From a virus: a stretch of DNA of 61,490 bases. Location: the IMG/VR virus record IMGVR_UViG_3300035665_000036, positions 1-61,490 of that record. One strand, given 5' to 3'. Below are positions 24,604 to 34,088 of this stretch, piece by piece. Below the pieces are notes generated by a model that was not told the DNA's origin, did not search any database, and was given only the letters and a program-made list of their open reading frames with translations. Position numbers and translations under genes: made by a program. Position 1 is the first letter of the stretch, and each line of letters begins with the position of its first letter.

Positions 24604-25514
24604 TCAAATATTGTGTCAATTAATTTAGCTAAGTAAAGTTGGTCAATTCTGTCTGACTTATTCTTGTCCAACTCGTGAAGTAAAGTGCCCATAAATACGC
24701 TGTCAACGCCTATGAGCTGCTCTTTCAATACAGCAGGATCATGAAGGTCTATATCATGTGCCTGCCATATCATTTTCAGCATTTGTCCCGCTGTAATTCT
24801 CCATCCTCTCGAGATGAATTTTCGTGTTCTGAAAATTGAAGCGAGAGGATACAAACTACCCTGATAGATTAATGTTTTGGAAAGCATTGCTTCCAAGGCA
24901 TCTTGAGGTAACACAAGGTTTCTTGCGTTGTAGTCATAATAACACTTACAATGAGCGAAATCATAATTTTCATGTATTTCGCTTGGTTCACCAAAGAACC
25001 TTATCACGATCTGAACTCTATCTTTTAGAGTGATTGCATTGTCTGTGAGGAAAACAGGTCTATATTTGTCTTTCTTATCCCTGGCGACATTGACGAGTTC
25101 TTCAGCTTCTTCCAGTGTGTCAGACTCTTCAAATTCTGTGAGAAGTACGTTTTCAATATCTCCGGCCACACCTTCACTTTTGACGATGATTTTTATGCGA
25201 TCCTCGTCAATCCCTTTGATGTTTGTTATCACTGCTTTTTCGACTTGAATATGCTTTTTAGTAGTCTCCGACTCCATGTTGCTTTTATATTTCTCGACAT
25301 AATATTCTGTGGCCGACAATGCGGTTTCATAGTTACGAAAATAGATGTCGTAGTCATTGACTTTTTCACCCAATAACATTGACGTGATACAACCACCGCT
25401 TACGATGATGTTTTGTCTCATTAATTCAACGAGCTCTGGATTATCAATTGTCTTCAATAAAGCATCCACTTTGTTTCTGATGACCATTTCAATCGTAGAC
25501 TTTTTCATACCCAT
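24600..25514 (-). CDS. Nucleotidyltransferase-fold protein
   Basis: The 304 residues have a polymerase-beta-type signature IIVSGGCITSMLLGEKVNDYD followed by Ile-Tyr-Phe: a GG helix and a D-Y-D acidic pair. Such phage proteins are annotated as nucleotidyltransferases and may modify tRNA ends, antibiotics or proteins; the substrate here is unknown. The C-terminal half is helical, with WRITAGQMLKMIWQAHD. It lies one base after the DNA ligase gene, within the nucleic-acid operon. Confidence 0.7.
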   Translation of the reverse strand: MGMKKSTIEMVIRNKVDALLKTIDNPELVELMRQNIIVSGGCITSMLLGEKVNDYDIYFRNYETALSATEYYVEKYKSNMESETTKKHIQVEKAVITNIKGIDEDRIKIIVKSEGVAGDIENVLLTEFEESDTLEEAEELVNVARDKKDKYRPVFLTDNAITLKDRVQIVIRFFGEPSEIHENYDFAHCKCYYDYNARNLVLPQDALEAMLSKTLIYQGSLYPLASIFRTRKFISRGWRITAGQMLKMIWQAHDIDLHDPAVLKEQLIGVDSVFMGTLLHELDKNKSDRIDQLYLAKLIDTIFE

Positions 25515-25515
25515 T

Positions 25516-26838
25516 TTAAATCTCCTTTACAATTTGTTGAATTCTTTCTAATGTGTCTGCTGTATTTTTGTCAAAACGCTCTTCTTCGAACCTTGGACTA
25601 AACAAAGACCAACCCAGTTTTCTATCATTGATTACTTCATTGAATTTGACTGATATAATCGAATCTCTCCATTTTTCTCTGTTTAGGTGAATTTCCAATC
25701 TCTTTGCATCCGTAAATCCAGACACCGCAGCAGACAATTCTCCACATTCAGACACACACAGTAATGAACCAAACGTATCATAGTTTTTACCTGTACCTGG
25801 AAGAAAATCGAGCACTCTCAGCTCACACACAGATTCGTTCTTTAACTTAACTTGATCTTTTGATGTGTGTGATTTCCAAATACCTTCAAGAGTCTTTGCC
25901 ACCGCACCTTCTTTTCCAAGCTTACGCGCTTCTTTGTAAAATTCAATTGCTTCACGATAACTTGTGACTAAGCGTGTTTCAATCAAAGAAATATCTTTAC
26001 AGTAAGATACAGGGTCTCTTAAGCGTGCAAGTCTTGAATAATAAGGGGTGACGGATTGTTTGGCTATATACTCCGTTGTATCCACTATGTCCCAAAGCTT
26101 TAAGATTGGTTTTTCATTATTATCAAACTCACCTCCCTTCATCACATGATTAATTACTCCATTACCTTCTTTACGAGACAAGACTACACCATCTCTCATC
26201 ACCAATACTTCCCCCATTGAAACTGTATTATTTGGAAATTCTTTGAAATACTCATCTTGAATGGTCTTGAAAGGCTTGTCGGGAAATTGTTGACCATTTC
26301 TGGTTTGCATTACAGTGGTTGCCGTGAATTTCATCATATTGCAAAACAGACCATCGGCTTTTTCTTGCACAATAATACCACCTTTCCAATCCCAACGTTC
26401 AAGATTCACTTCGCTTGGTAATGAACATCGCATATATGGAAATTCAGGTATTGTGCCCTTTCTTGCCTTGTTGATGGATTTTACGTCAAAACCTGCTCTC
26501 AAATCCTTATTCAATATGTTCAGCAGCAAGAGACGAGACATATACGAGAGCCTCTCAAGCTCTTTTGATACAGCATCTCTTGCAGCATTCCCTGTCAGTT
26601 CTCTCTTTTGCAAAGCTCTCAGCAGAGAATTGGTTCCAAAATTGAATTGACCTTCTCCTCTTTCAAAGGTCAACTCGATATTTTTGACACCAAATGTGAT
26701 GAATGGATCATAAGCTTTTCTGATGACGTCCAGAAAAAATTCATCTTTCATTAGCTCCTTGAGATATTCAATCTTGGAATTCTTGCTCGGTTCTTCGGCC
26801 AATTGTGACAGAGCCAAAAATACTTCATCACTTCCCAT
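25516..26838 (-). CDS. ATP-dependent DNA ligase
   Basis: This 440-residue enzyme seals nicks during phage replication. The adenylated lysine lies in VQEKADGLF (K about 160), followed by MGEVLV (motif III-like), GKEGAVAKTLEGIWK (motif IV) and DQVKLKN (motif V). The N-terminal part is a helical DNA-binding domain, the C-terminus an OB fold. The ATG at 26838 is chosen because GGGAGTGAAG stands before it; a TTG 12 bases upstream is weaker. Confidence 0.92.
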   Translation of the reverse strand: MGSDEVFLALSQLAEEPSKNSKIEYLKELMKDEFFLDVIRKAYDPFITFGVKNIELTFERGEGQFNFGTNSLLRALQKRELTGNAARDAVSKELERLSYMSRLLLLNILNKDLRAGFDVKSINKARKGTIPEFPYMRCSLPSEVNLERWDWKGGIIVQEKADGLFCNMMKFTATTVMQTRNGQQFPDKPFKTIQDEYFKEFPNNTVSMGEVLVMRDGVVLSRKEGNGVINHVMKGGEFDNNEKPILKLWDIVDTTEYIAKQSVTPYYSRLARLRDPVSYCKDISLIETRLVTSYREAIEFYKEARKLGKEGAVAKTLEGIWKSHTSKDQVKLKNESVCELRVLDFLPGTGKNYDTFGSLLCVSECGELSAAVSGFTDAKRLEIHLNREKWRDSIISVKFNEVINDRKLGWSLFSPRFEEERFDKNTADTLERIQQIVKEI

Positions 26839-26840
26839 CT

Positions 26841-27050
26841 TCACTCCCAATTAGGTTCAACATATGCGTAAAAATCACCGTTCTCAAAAGCTTTGCTCAG
26901 CTCTTCTTGGACTCTCATTGTTTCGAGCATTTTCAAATGATGCAAAATACTGTCTGCAATGACAAAAGAAGTGCCGTTCAGCACTTTATCAATCTCATAT
27001 TTTTTTACGAGTTCATCCAGATCTTTTATTAATGCAGGATCGTTGATCAT
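26841..27050 (-). CDS. Small acidic protein (69 aa)
   Basis: A helical, acidic protein (MINDPALIKDLDELVKKYEI). It overlaps the upstream Cys-rich gene by 4 bases and ends just before the ligase start. No family recognised. Confidence 0.55.
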   Translation of the reverse strand: MINDPALIKDLDELVKKYEIDKVLNGTSFVIADSILHHLKMLETMRVQEELSKAFENGDFYAYVEPNWE

Positions 27051-27730
27051 AGTGTTTTGAACTCCACCTTAGGCTCTTCCGCCTTATACTCCCCGATCAC
27101 TGTGTAAATAAACACAGACTTGCCAGGATTGATCATTGCCAATCTTCTGGCCTCTGTGTCTGCAGCTGATCTTGACTTGTGAACCTTTGTCGGAAGCCCC
27201 CTTCCAATGACCTCTAATAAGTATCTGTGATTATCAATTTCAACTGGCATTTCTTTTTCCTTATAAATGAATTTGCAACTTGTATAATCAGGCGCAAAAG
27301 GGCAACTTTCTGTCAATTCACAACCATCACATGAGCGTGTTAATTCTTCTTTCACTGGTATATATAATTTACCATTCACCATGATTTCATTTTCTAGCAT
27401 TTTCTTCTCCTTTTTCTCTTTCAATTTAAATATAAGTGAACTGCAGCCGCCAGTGTTTGCGGATGATATACAGGCCTCTGCAAGATTATCATCTTCGAAT
27501 TCACAGCCATCGCAACCACTTCTACTTTTCTCCGCAATATACTCCACACCCTCGTATAAAAAGACATCGCCACTTTCTCTCGCCCTCATTTTATAAATAA
27601 ATTTACAAGTTCCTTCACGCTCATCATAAGGACATTTTCCTTGAAGTTCACACCCATCACATGCGCCTTCGATTTGCTCTCGTCTTGCCACATAAGTCTT
27701 ATTTTCTATGACAATTTCACTGCCCAGCAT
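27047..27730 (-). CDS. Repeated CDGCE zinc-ribbon-like protein
   Basis: The 227-residue product has three modules. Two contain CDGCEL-x3-CPF/Y-x8-CKFIYK (module 1 near residue 24, module 3 near residue 125) and the middle one reads GCDGCEFEDDN with later Cys residues. Each module starts with a short beta segment such as VIENKTYV. Four Cys per module suggest zinc sites. Two tiny genes at 47327 and 47493 carry the same CxGC theme. The start is placed after the terminator hairpin, where AAAGGAGAGGAGC precedes ATG; a C-terminal extension is free of Cys. Function unknown. Confidence 0.65.
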   Translation of the reverse strand: MLGSEIVIENKTYVARREQIEGACDGCELQGKCPYDEREGTCKFIYKMRARESGDVFLYEGVEYIAEKSRSGCDGCEFEDDNLAEACISSANTGGCSSLIFKLKEKKEKKMLENEIMVNGKLYIPVKEELTRSCDGCELTESCPFAPDYTSCKFIYKEKEMPVEIDNHRYLLEVIGRGLPTKVHKSRSAADTEARRLAMINPGKSVFIYTVIGEYKAEEPKVEFKTL

Positions 27731-27746
27731 GCTCCTCTCCTTTTTC

Positions 27747-27777
27747 AAAATAAAAGGGATACACCGAAATGTATCCC
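27747..27777 (-). terminator. Terminator hairpin with TTTTATTTT tail
   Basis: Minus strand GGGATACA pairs with TGTATCCC around TTTCGG and is followed by TTTTATTTTG and then the next gene's AAAAAGGAG. Confidence 0.85.
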
Positions 27778-27785
27778 ATATTGTA

Positions 27786-28184
27786 TTACTGAGGTTTTTC
27801 CACAAATCCCAAGATGCCTGTTGCTCTCCGAGCCAAGTCGAAGAAATTATTTCTCACAAAATCACTGCAGTTGGTCACATCGGTGCCGCTTGCAACATTC
27901 GCAATTGCGACCAAACCATCCATGACTGCTTTGTTAGATCCAATATCTACCTGCAAGAAGGCAATATCTGCGTTCAAAGACTCCTTCACGGCTTCCGACT
28001 GTAAAAAGCTCTGTTGCACCGCAGTCAACATGAACAACAATGGTTCGCCTATATTATCTTGGATGACTGTGTTGATATATTCCAAGTCAGCTCTCGCCTC
28101 ATCATTGTCAAAACGATTTTCAACTGATGCTTCTTGGATTTCAACCGTATTTTCTTCGACCAATACTTCTTGATTATTTTCCAT
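27786..28184 (-). CDS. Hypothetical protein (132 aa)
   Basis: AAAGGAAT precedes the ATG at 28184. The protein starts with a Glu/Val-rich stretch (NNQEVLVEENTVEIQEASVE) and is helical afterwards. It lies between the reductase gene and a terminator. No family recognised. Confidence 0.55.
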   Translation of the reverse strand: MENNQEVLVEENTVEIQEASVENRFDNDEARADLEYINTVIQDNIGEPLLFMLTAVQQSFLQSEAVKESLNADIAFLQVDIGSNKAVMDGLVAIANVASGTDVTNCSDFVRNNFFDLARRATGILGFVEKPQ

Positions 28185-28194
28185 TTTTATTCCT

Positions 28195-29081
28195 TTATTT
28201 AATTGGGCAAATGCCGCTTGCACACTCATCATTTGACTCGTAATCAATGTTACCGGTCAGTGATGAGATGATTTTTGTTTTACCGACAAGATCATTGAAT
28301 TGTTCTTTTGTTATCGTTTCGAAAGGCGCTTGAGCAAACCCATGATCAGAATGTAATAAGAACGACAATGATTTGTGATTATGCTTGTAGTTTTCTCTTA
28401 GATATTGTTTGATATCTTCAATCTCTTCCTTGCGATAATACACGGTGCAACTTACACTGTTATCAGACCAAATTGATTGCAGCTTTTTGATCATCTTTAA
28501 CTGATCAATTGCTGTCATTTCTTTAGCCAATACAGTACCTTCTGGATAACTGAAAGGAAATGTCACCACCACTGTGTTGTAATCTTCAGAACCATCAAAG
28601 TTCTTCACGAATTCCACAGGGTAACCATTTTCTTTACATACACCGACTAAAGAATGCGAAGCCGCGATGCGTATTCTTCTGTACATATACTGTGCATATG
28701 CAGGATGAATACCTGGAGTCACACCTGGTAACAGTGATAATGTTCCAGAAGGTTTTACGGTTGTCAACTTGATTGAACGGTTCATGTTGTTTTCTTCTGA
28801 ATATTCTTCATCAAATATTCTTAAGAATTCATAACATTCATCCAACCAATCGATTTGTTCTTCAGTTGCTTGGAGAATACCAGTGACACCGATACCCATT
28901 CGCATGTTCTTGTGAACAATATGTTCTGTTTCTCTATTATGAGAAGGTAAGAGCAATGAATGTTTGTTTATGCGATACAGCAATTGAGCTACGTCAAATA
29001 ACTCTTCTTTCGATTCAATATTTGGCAAGAAAATTTCTGCCAAACAGCATGTCTCAAAATTTGCCAATGATTGTTCAGCAC
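28195..29081 (-). CDS. nrdJ: Class II ribonucleotide reductase, exon 2
   Basis: This is the second coding piece of the adenosylcobalamin-dependent reductase. Joined to exon 1 it begins in the middle of a Cys codon and reads CAEQSLANFETCCLAEIF, giving C348 and C359. Their spacing of 11 equals that of Lactobacillus leichmannii C408 (thiyl radical) and C419. The C-terminus DECASGICPIK holds the mobile redox pair C634/C639 typical of monomeric class II enzymes. Total length after splicing is 642 residues. This enzyme makes deoxynucleotides for replication without oxygen dependence. Confidence 0.88.
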
Positions 29082-29895
29082 CTCTATTGTTACCTGCATT
29101 TGCAGGGATTAGTCATTTCTGCTAATCTCTATGTGTCGCCACATAGAACAGACTATATCACCACCCTTTTCAGGGGTTTATCATCCGAGCTTGTATTGAA
29201 ATGATGGAAGAACATACTCAGAAACTATTTCTTCAAACAATTCTGAGTGTGCATTTGGTACAGCTAAATCATATTTATTACCCTTTTTTCTGGTATTTAT
29301 TTCCAGACCAAAGGTATCTTTCAATGATCTTTTAATTAACATTAAATCACCATAAGATAAATTATTTAAATGCAATCGATAAGAAGGTTTTGAATTAGCC
29401 CATCTTTTATCTTGGTAACGGCTCCCATCTGCCATGAATGCTATTGCTAGCATTTCTTCATCCATCATTGTTAACATATGGGGATCAATTACCTTCCTAC
29501 CATCTAAATAAATTCTTTCTGCTATCTTTGTTAATTTAGGATGATTTTTAGATTGCAACCTTAACTGTTGCTCTCTGTTAAAGCCATCTGCTGTGTAAAT
29601 TTTAGGTTCCGTTAATTTATAACCTAACGGAATCTCTTCCAGTGTTAATATTACTTTTTCTAGATAATCTCTATGTTTTTCTAACATATTAATTACCAAA
29701 CATGCATTAATTGATTCTCCAAAATACTGAAGACATCCATCAAACATTGCATAAGAATACAAACGTTTATTCAAATCTTTACTCATAGTCGTTGCTCCTC
29801 CCATATCGGGTTGGATCAGGATTGTCTATAAAGACTTCCCCTGAATTTAGATAAATTAATTCAAAATAGATTACTCTATTAGGCCGCTAGCTTTA
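29082..29895 (-). ncRNA. Group I intron in nrdJ
   Basis: The 814-base intron has the group I core: P AAATTCAGGGGAAG (29835-29848), Q GACAATCCTGATCC (29813-29826), R GCAACGACTATG (29784-29795) and S GTGATATAGTCTG (29149-29162), with GACTA of R pairing TAGTC of S. The 5' exon ends in U (CCG-T) and the intron ends in G (AATAGAG), as the family demands. Splicing here joins NP to CAEQ in frame, which no other position tested does. The ORF lies between R and S, in the P8 loop. Confidence 0.9.
29181..29786 (-). CDS. LAGLIDADG homing endonuclease in nrdJ intron
   Basis: This 201-residue protein has two degenerate LAGLIDADG motifs (LYSYAMFDGC near the start and LAIAFMADGS near residue 130), separated by a charged DNA-binding segment (RLQSKNHPKLTKIAERIY), like the LAGLIDADG_2 family. 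It would cut intron-free nrdJ alleles and spread the intron. The ATG at 29786 has GGAGGAG 8 bases ahead; that site and the start codon overlap the intron's R element, so folding of the intron may limit its translation. Confidence 0.82.
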   Translation of the reverse strand: MSKDLNKRLYSYAMFDGCLQYFGESINACLVINMLEKHRDYLEKVILTLEEIPLGYKLTEPKIYTADGFNREQQLRLQSKNHPKLTKIAERIYLDGRKVIDPHMLTMMDEEMLAIAFMADGSRYQDKRWANSKPSYRLHLNNLSYGDLMLIKRSLKDTFGLEINTRKKGNKYDLAVPNAHSELFEEIVSEYVLPSFQYKLG

Positions 29896-30937
29896 ACGGA
29901 TTATAACCTTCTACGTCTGGGTCTGGATACTCAAATTCTCCAAGTCTACCTATTTTACGTGAAAGATCTAGATTAATAAGGCCATAGGGCTCAGAGCCTC
30001 CTTCATAGCCTCTCCAGAAATACTCATGCAAATCATTGATATCATTACATATTACACTGTTATTGCTCATTGCACGATATGATGGTATATTCCCCATGCT
30101 CCAGTTTTTTGCCAATAGATACTCAACGTCATCGGGATCACCAATTGCAATTTGAGCACTTCTACGGACATTACCGGCCACAATAATTGCACCGATAACA
30201 TTCATAATATCCAATGCATCTACAGGTCTGATCTTCTTTCCTTTCTTGTTTTCGAGTATTTTGGATATTTCACCGATACCCCAGCAGAGATCTTCTGGAC
30301 CGCTTGCAACTCCGCCAAAACCTTTAATTGGAGTTCCCTTACCACGGATGGCTTGTGTGGAATACGTAAAAGTGCCATTGTCTGCTGTCTCACTTAAAAA
30401 TGCAGACTTAAGAACTTTACCCAAGAATTTAACCCAACCTTCTCTTGAGTCCGGAATGATGTAATCTGCACCACCATTGTCAACTCTTGTCGGTGCTCTG
30501 AACCAATCTTTGACCGCAGGCAGCTTTTCCACATTCTTTTTCTGAATGTTAAAACCCACACCACTGCCTAAAGCCAGCATGTCCATCGCCCATGTGAATG
30601 GTCTGACAGGGCTATCGATTGTTGTGAAGGCACAATTTTGCAATGAAGCCAACCCATATCTACCAACTGTTGCTGTACCAGCTTGCCACCAATAGCGACC
30701 TGCCACAGAGCCTTTTAAACCCAATAAATGTAAAGCCAATCGGTATTCTTCATCTTTTGTGAAGCCACAACCAAATTGTTCGTCACATGCATTGATTACA
30801 CGTAACACAGTGTCAGGAAATTCCTCTGTCTCATCTGACACTTCGTTCAGCTTTCTTGCATAGGTTCTTTTGTAAGTTAAATAACCCACAGTTGACCAAG
30901 GAGTTTCGATCTTCGGTAATTCTTCTTTTGTTAGCAT
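29896..30937 (-). CDS. nrdJ: Class II ribonucleotide reductase, exon 1
   Basis: This is the first 347 codons plus one base of the B12-dependent ribonucleotide reductase. It contains AGRYWWQAGTATVGRYG, LQNCAF (C102, partner of the redox pair) and LGSGVGFNIQ, hallmarks of the RTPR/NrdJ family, and NNSVICNDINDLHEYFW toward the end. The reading frame then runs into intron sequence and stops after LKLAA. It lies 14 bases after the primase-helicase gene. Confidence 0.9.
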
Positions 30938-30951
30938 TTTTATTCCTTTGT

Positions 30952-32571
30952 TTAAATAGAAGTGAACTCGTCATCGTGTGGAGCCTCAATCATTCTTCCA
31001 GTTTCATGTACGTAAAACAAGTCCCCACATGGGCCAGTTTGACCTGTTGTACGCGCCTTAAGTACAGAAGTATGTACTGTGTTTCTTTCATTCTCAGTTT
31101 CGGCTGCCATATTTCTTGCAAAGGCTATAATGTCATAACTGATTTGCTTAATGGAGCCTGAACCTTTGATATCATCCAATGATGGTAATCTACCCTCCTC
31201 AAATGACTTACCACCACTTGGAGCTTTTCTCAAGTGAGATACTAAGCCAATCCACACAGGATGCTTCTGAACAATTCTTGATAAATCATTCATCATCTTG
31301 TCTTGTGCTTCATTGCCTGTTAAATCTGCAACACCTTCAGAGACCAAGATTGTGATGTGATCTATGAATACATATCTGCATCCAATTAAACACATATAAA
31401 CAATCTTGTCCAGAATTGAACCATCCGTGAAGTTGCCTTCATGGTTCAGAAGTACAACTCTGTTATCACCGAAGACTTTATCAAAACCTTCTCTCAGCTC
31501 TTCCAGTGGTATTTCCTCATTTGCAGGGTTTCTACTGATTGCCATACCAGAAAGCTTAGAGCCTGTTTCAGCCGGTGTTTCTTCCAATGATATAATGCCA
31601 ATTTTATCTTCTGTTATGGCTAAGTTATTTAACATTATCTCTCTTAGCAGTGTTGATTTGCCCGATCCTGTACCGGATATAAATAAAGTTATCTCATTGA
31701 GTCTTTGACCTTTGAGCTTCTTATTTATTCGAGACATACAGTCAGGGTATGGTGTTGCAGGTATTTTGTCACGTTCTTCAATTGCTTTCCATATTTCATC
31801 TGGAGTTATGATTCCAGACGGTACATAAGGAGCTGCATCAAATATGACTTGCAATAACTTATTTCCACCCAATTCAAGAAGAATCTTGTTTGGATCTTTG
31901 AGCGGCAATTTAGCTATTTTGACCTTATCAATGCCAATGATCTTGATTGCTTCTTCAGTGGCTTTTTGACCAGCCTCATCAGAATCAAGACACAACACAA
32001 CTTCATTGAAAGACCTGATCCAATCACGATGTTCAATCAGAGATTTCACCATACTTGCAGACGACATACCTACCACGGGATAAATCTTTTTGTATTTATC
32101 CAGGGAAGCTTGTGCAACAGACATTGCATCAATCTCACCTTCCGTAATTATGAGTCTTCGACCTGCACCGTTGAACTTGTCTCTACCAAATAGCTCATCA
32201 GATTTGTTTACCCAGCTGAATGTCTTTGGAAGCTTACGTATTTTGTAAGCTTTGTCTTTGTCGTACGGATAATAGTGAGTGTCAATTTCACCGTTTTCTC
32301 CGTATGCGACTCTGACTCCAAAGAATTCAGTGACATCTTTTGAAATATCACGCTCAGCAAAGCCTCTGCACGGAAGCTCTTTTATGTCATCAACTGTCAA
32401 CTTCTTTGAATATTCTTTCTTATGTTCCACATAATCCTCATGGTCTTGTTTTGGAAAGAATGATTGGCAAGAGAAGCAGAAAGAAGTGCCGTCTTCATAT
32501 ATCTGACGAGCATCTGACGATCCACAACTCTTACTCAAACAAGGCTGATCTTTTACGACAACCTTACCCAT
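30952..32571 (-). CDS. Primase-helicase (T7 gp4-like)
   Basis: The 539-residue protein joins primase and replicative helicase. It has an N-terminal zinc ribbon (C11, C16, C32, C35), a TOPRIM domain with ITEGEIDAMS and CLDSDEAG, and a RecA-like helicase core with GTGSGKST (Walker A), CRYVFIDHI (Walker B) and a C-terminal GSGSIKQISYDI segment. It makes primers and unwinds DNA for the T7-type polymerase encoded nearby. The ATG at 32571 follows GAGGCG. Confidence 0.93.
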   Translation of the reverse strand: MGKVVVKDQPCLSKSCGSSDARQIYEDGTSFCFSCQSFFPKQDHEDYVEHKKEYSKKLTVDDIKELPCRGFAERDISKDVTEFFGVRVAYGENGEIDTHYYPYDKDKAYKIRKLPKTFSWVNKSDELFGRDKFNGAGRRLIITEGEIDAMSVAQASLDKYKKIYPVVGMSSASMVKSLIEHRDWIRSFNEVVLCLDSDEAGQKATEEAIKIIGIDKVKIAKLPLKDPNKILLELGGNKLLQVIFDAAPYVPSGIITPDEIWKAIEERDKIPATPYPDCMSRINKKLKGQRLNEITLFISGTGSGKSTLLREIMLNNLAITEDKIGIISLEETPAETGSKLSGMAISRNPANEEIPLEELREGFDKVFGDNRVVLLNHEGNFTDGSILDKIVYMCLIGCRYVFIDHITILVSEGVADLTGNEAQDKMMNDLSRIVQKHPVWIGLVSHLRKAPSGGKSFEEGRLPSLDDIKGSGSIKQISYDIIAFARNMAAETENERNTVHTSVLKARTTGQTGPCGDLFYVHETGRMIEAPHDDEFTSI

Positions 32572-32574
32572 CAA

Positions 32575-32772
32575 TTACGCCTCATCTTTATTTAACAATT
32601 TTGAAATGGCTCTTATTGCAAAAATACAAAGAAGCATTACTGCCAAATAATCCTGTGAAGCAAATTCAGATAAGTCATGTAGATGAAGTGCCAATTTAAA
32701 ACCTGTATAGAAAAATTCTACAGCAAGACCCAGTAAAACAAAAGCTCCAATTACACGTGCAATAATTTTCAT
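32575..32772 (-). CDS. Two-TM membrane protein (65 aa)
   Basis: Two membrane helices (VIGAFVLLGLAVEFFYTGF and YLAVMLLCIFAIRAI) separated by a short polar loop. It sits between replication genes, one base from each neighbour's reading frame limits. Function unknown. Confidence 0.6.
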   Translation of the reverse strand: MKIIARVIGAFVLLGLAVEFFYTGFKLALHLHDLSEFASQDYLAVMLLCIFAIRAISKLLNKDEA

Positions 32773-32773
32773 T

Positions 32774-33244
32774 TTATATTTCTCCTTTGAAATCGCCCCA
32801 AGACAGGGCTTTGTTTAAACGTTCTTTATGTCTTTCGGTTATATTTTCACTCACATTCCAAGAAATCTTTTCGATACGTTTGTTGTACCATTCCTTCTTG
32901 GTCGGTGCTTCCACGTGGCACAAAGACCATGTTTCTGCGTATGAAAGTGCTCCTTTGGCTTTGTATTGCTCTATGCAAATGAACTCAAAATCAGTCTTTG
33001 GTCTTTCGGCCAACATTTCTGAAATTGAATTACTTGAAGAGCAATATGTTTTCCAATTTGATTCTTGACCTTTATTTAACTTACCTGAGCCTTTGAAAAG
33101 TTTCTTTCCAAGATAGAAGCGTTTCATAAAGGGATCTCGAATCACATATATGAAACCCGAATAAGCATCTTTGTCCATCGGTTCTTCAAAATGCCAATGT
33201 CCATTTTTACTCAACGGTTTCACGATTACTTTAGGAATCACCAT
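32774..33244 (-). CDS. GIY-YIG-like nuclease-fold protein
   Basis: The sequence GFIYVIRDPFMKRFYLGKK resembles the GIY-x10-YIG core (here Y-I-R ... Y-L-G). It is followed by WKTYCSSS (as YYGSG in the family), a conserved E in YAETWSL and EWYNKRI (YN end). The 156 residues thus fit a GIY-YIG nuclease or resolvase such as those in phage recombination. The match is by pattern only. It overlaps the exonuclease gene by 14 bases. Confidence 0.6.
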   Translation of the reverse strand: MVIPKVIVKPLSKNGHWHFEEPMDKDAYSGFIYVIRDPFMKRFYLGKKLFKGSGKLNKGQESNWKTYCSSSNSISEMLAERPKTDFEFICIEQYKAKGALSYAETWSLCHVEAPTKKEWYNKRIEKISWNVSENITERHKERLNKALSWGDFKGEI

Positions 33245-34088
33245 TTATGCTCCTAATAATATCCCAATGTGAACAACAGAAGTAGTCATTCATGTCTTTT
33301 TGTAAATACAACATCTTACCGTTTGCCAGCAAATATTCAAGCCATTCGTCTCCGTAAGCTCTCATATATTCTTCCACGACCACATACTGAAACTCATCTT
33401 CAATCGAAACATCAGCAAGTAGCTTTTTAGCCTTTACATCACCGACACGAGGTATGCCAGGAATATTGTCAGTCGGATCACCTTTCAAAAGTTGTTCATA
33501 GAATAACCTATGCGCATCTTCTTCAGAAACCTCTGTCAACTCCTGTTTCTTCATGTTGTAATGCTTACCTGGAATACAACGAAGATCCTTGTCTATGGAG
33601 CAGATGATGAAGTCTATGCCTTTTGAGCGTGCTTCTTCAGCCCAGATCCTCATGAGATCATCGGCTTCTCTACCATGTGCTTCCACAGCAAGTTCTTCGT
33701 GTACCAAAAGCTTTCTAAGCACAGGGACAAAACTATTTTGTTTATTCGGGTCTTTATGACGATTCATTTTATAACCCTCGTACATCAGGTTCCTAAAATT
33801 GTCTTCGCCTTTGACACCCATTAAAGCATCTGTTGCGTAGAACCTGTCACAAAGCTCTTGAAAGTCTTTTTTAACGTTGTCCAAACACTCTCTCAAATAT
33901 TTTGCGTCTTCCTCCTTAGTATATTCAAGAGCCTTTCTTTTACCATCTTCATCAAGCTCAATTATCGGTACTTCTTGTTCTTCACCGTCCAATGACGTGA
34001 CTGTTTGATATTGAACTTTTGTTTGCCACCTTGCTTTACAGGCTTGGTAGCAAAGAACATCACCATCAATTATTAGAAGGACGCTCAT
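33231..34088 (-). CDS. 5'-3' exonuclease (FEN/T7 gp6-like)
   Basis: These 285 residues have flap-nuclease features: LLIIDGDVLCYQA (first Asp), EAHGREADDLM, FIICSIDKDLRCIPG (two Asp), and the helix-hairpin region LLKGDPTDNIPGIPRVGDVKAKKLL. It removes primers and degrades 5' ends during replication and recombination. The start at 34088 is chosen for GGGAG 6 bases upstream. The 5' end overlaps the MazG-like gene by 23 bases. Confidence 0.9.
   Translation of the reverse strand: MSVLLIIDGDVLCYQACKARWQTKVQYQTVTSLDGEEQEVPIIELDEDGKRKALEYTKEEDAKYLRECLDNVKKDFQELCDRFYATDALMGVKGEDNFRNLMYEGYKMNRHKDPNKQNSFVPVLRKLLVHEELAVEAHGREADDLMRIWAEEARSKGIDFIICSIDKDLRCIPGKHYNMKKQELTEVSEEDAHRLFYEQLLKGDPTDNIPGIPRVGDVKAKKLLADVSIEDEFQYVVVEEYMRAYGDEWLEYLLANGKMLYLQKDMNDYFCCSHWDIIRSINGDS

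Noticed and set aside
29082-29895. Intein in the ribonucleotide reductase
   Set aside because: The flanking frames are closed by stops, intein terminal Cys/His-Asn residues are absent, and group I core elements with proper exon-U and intron-G ends are present.
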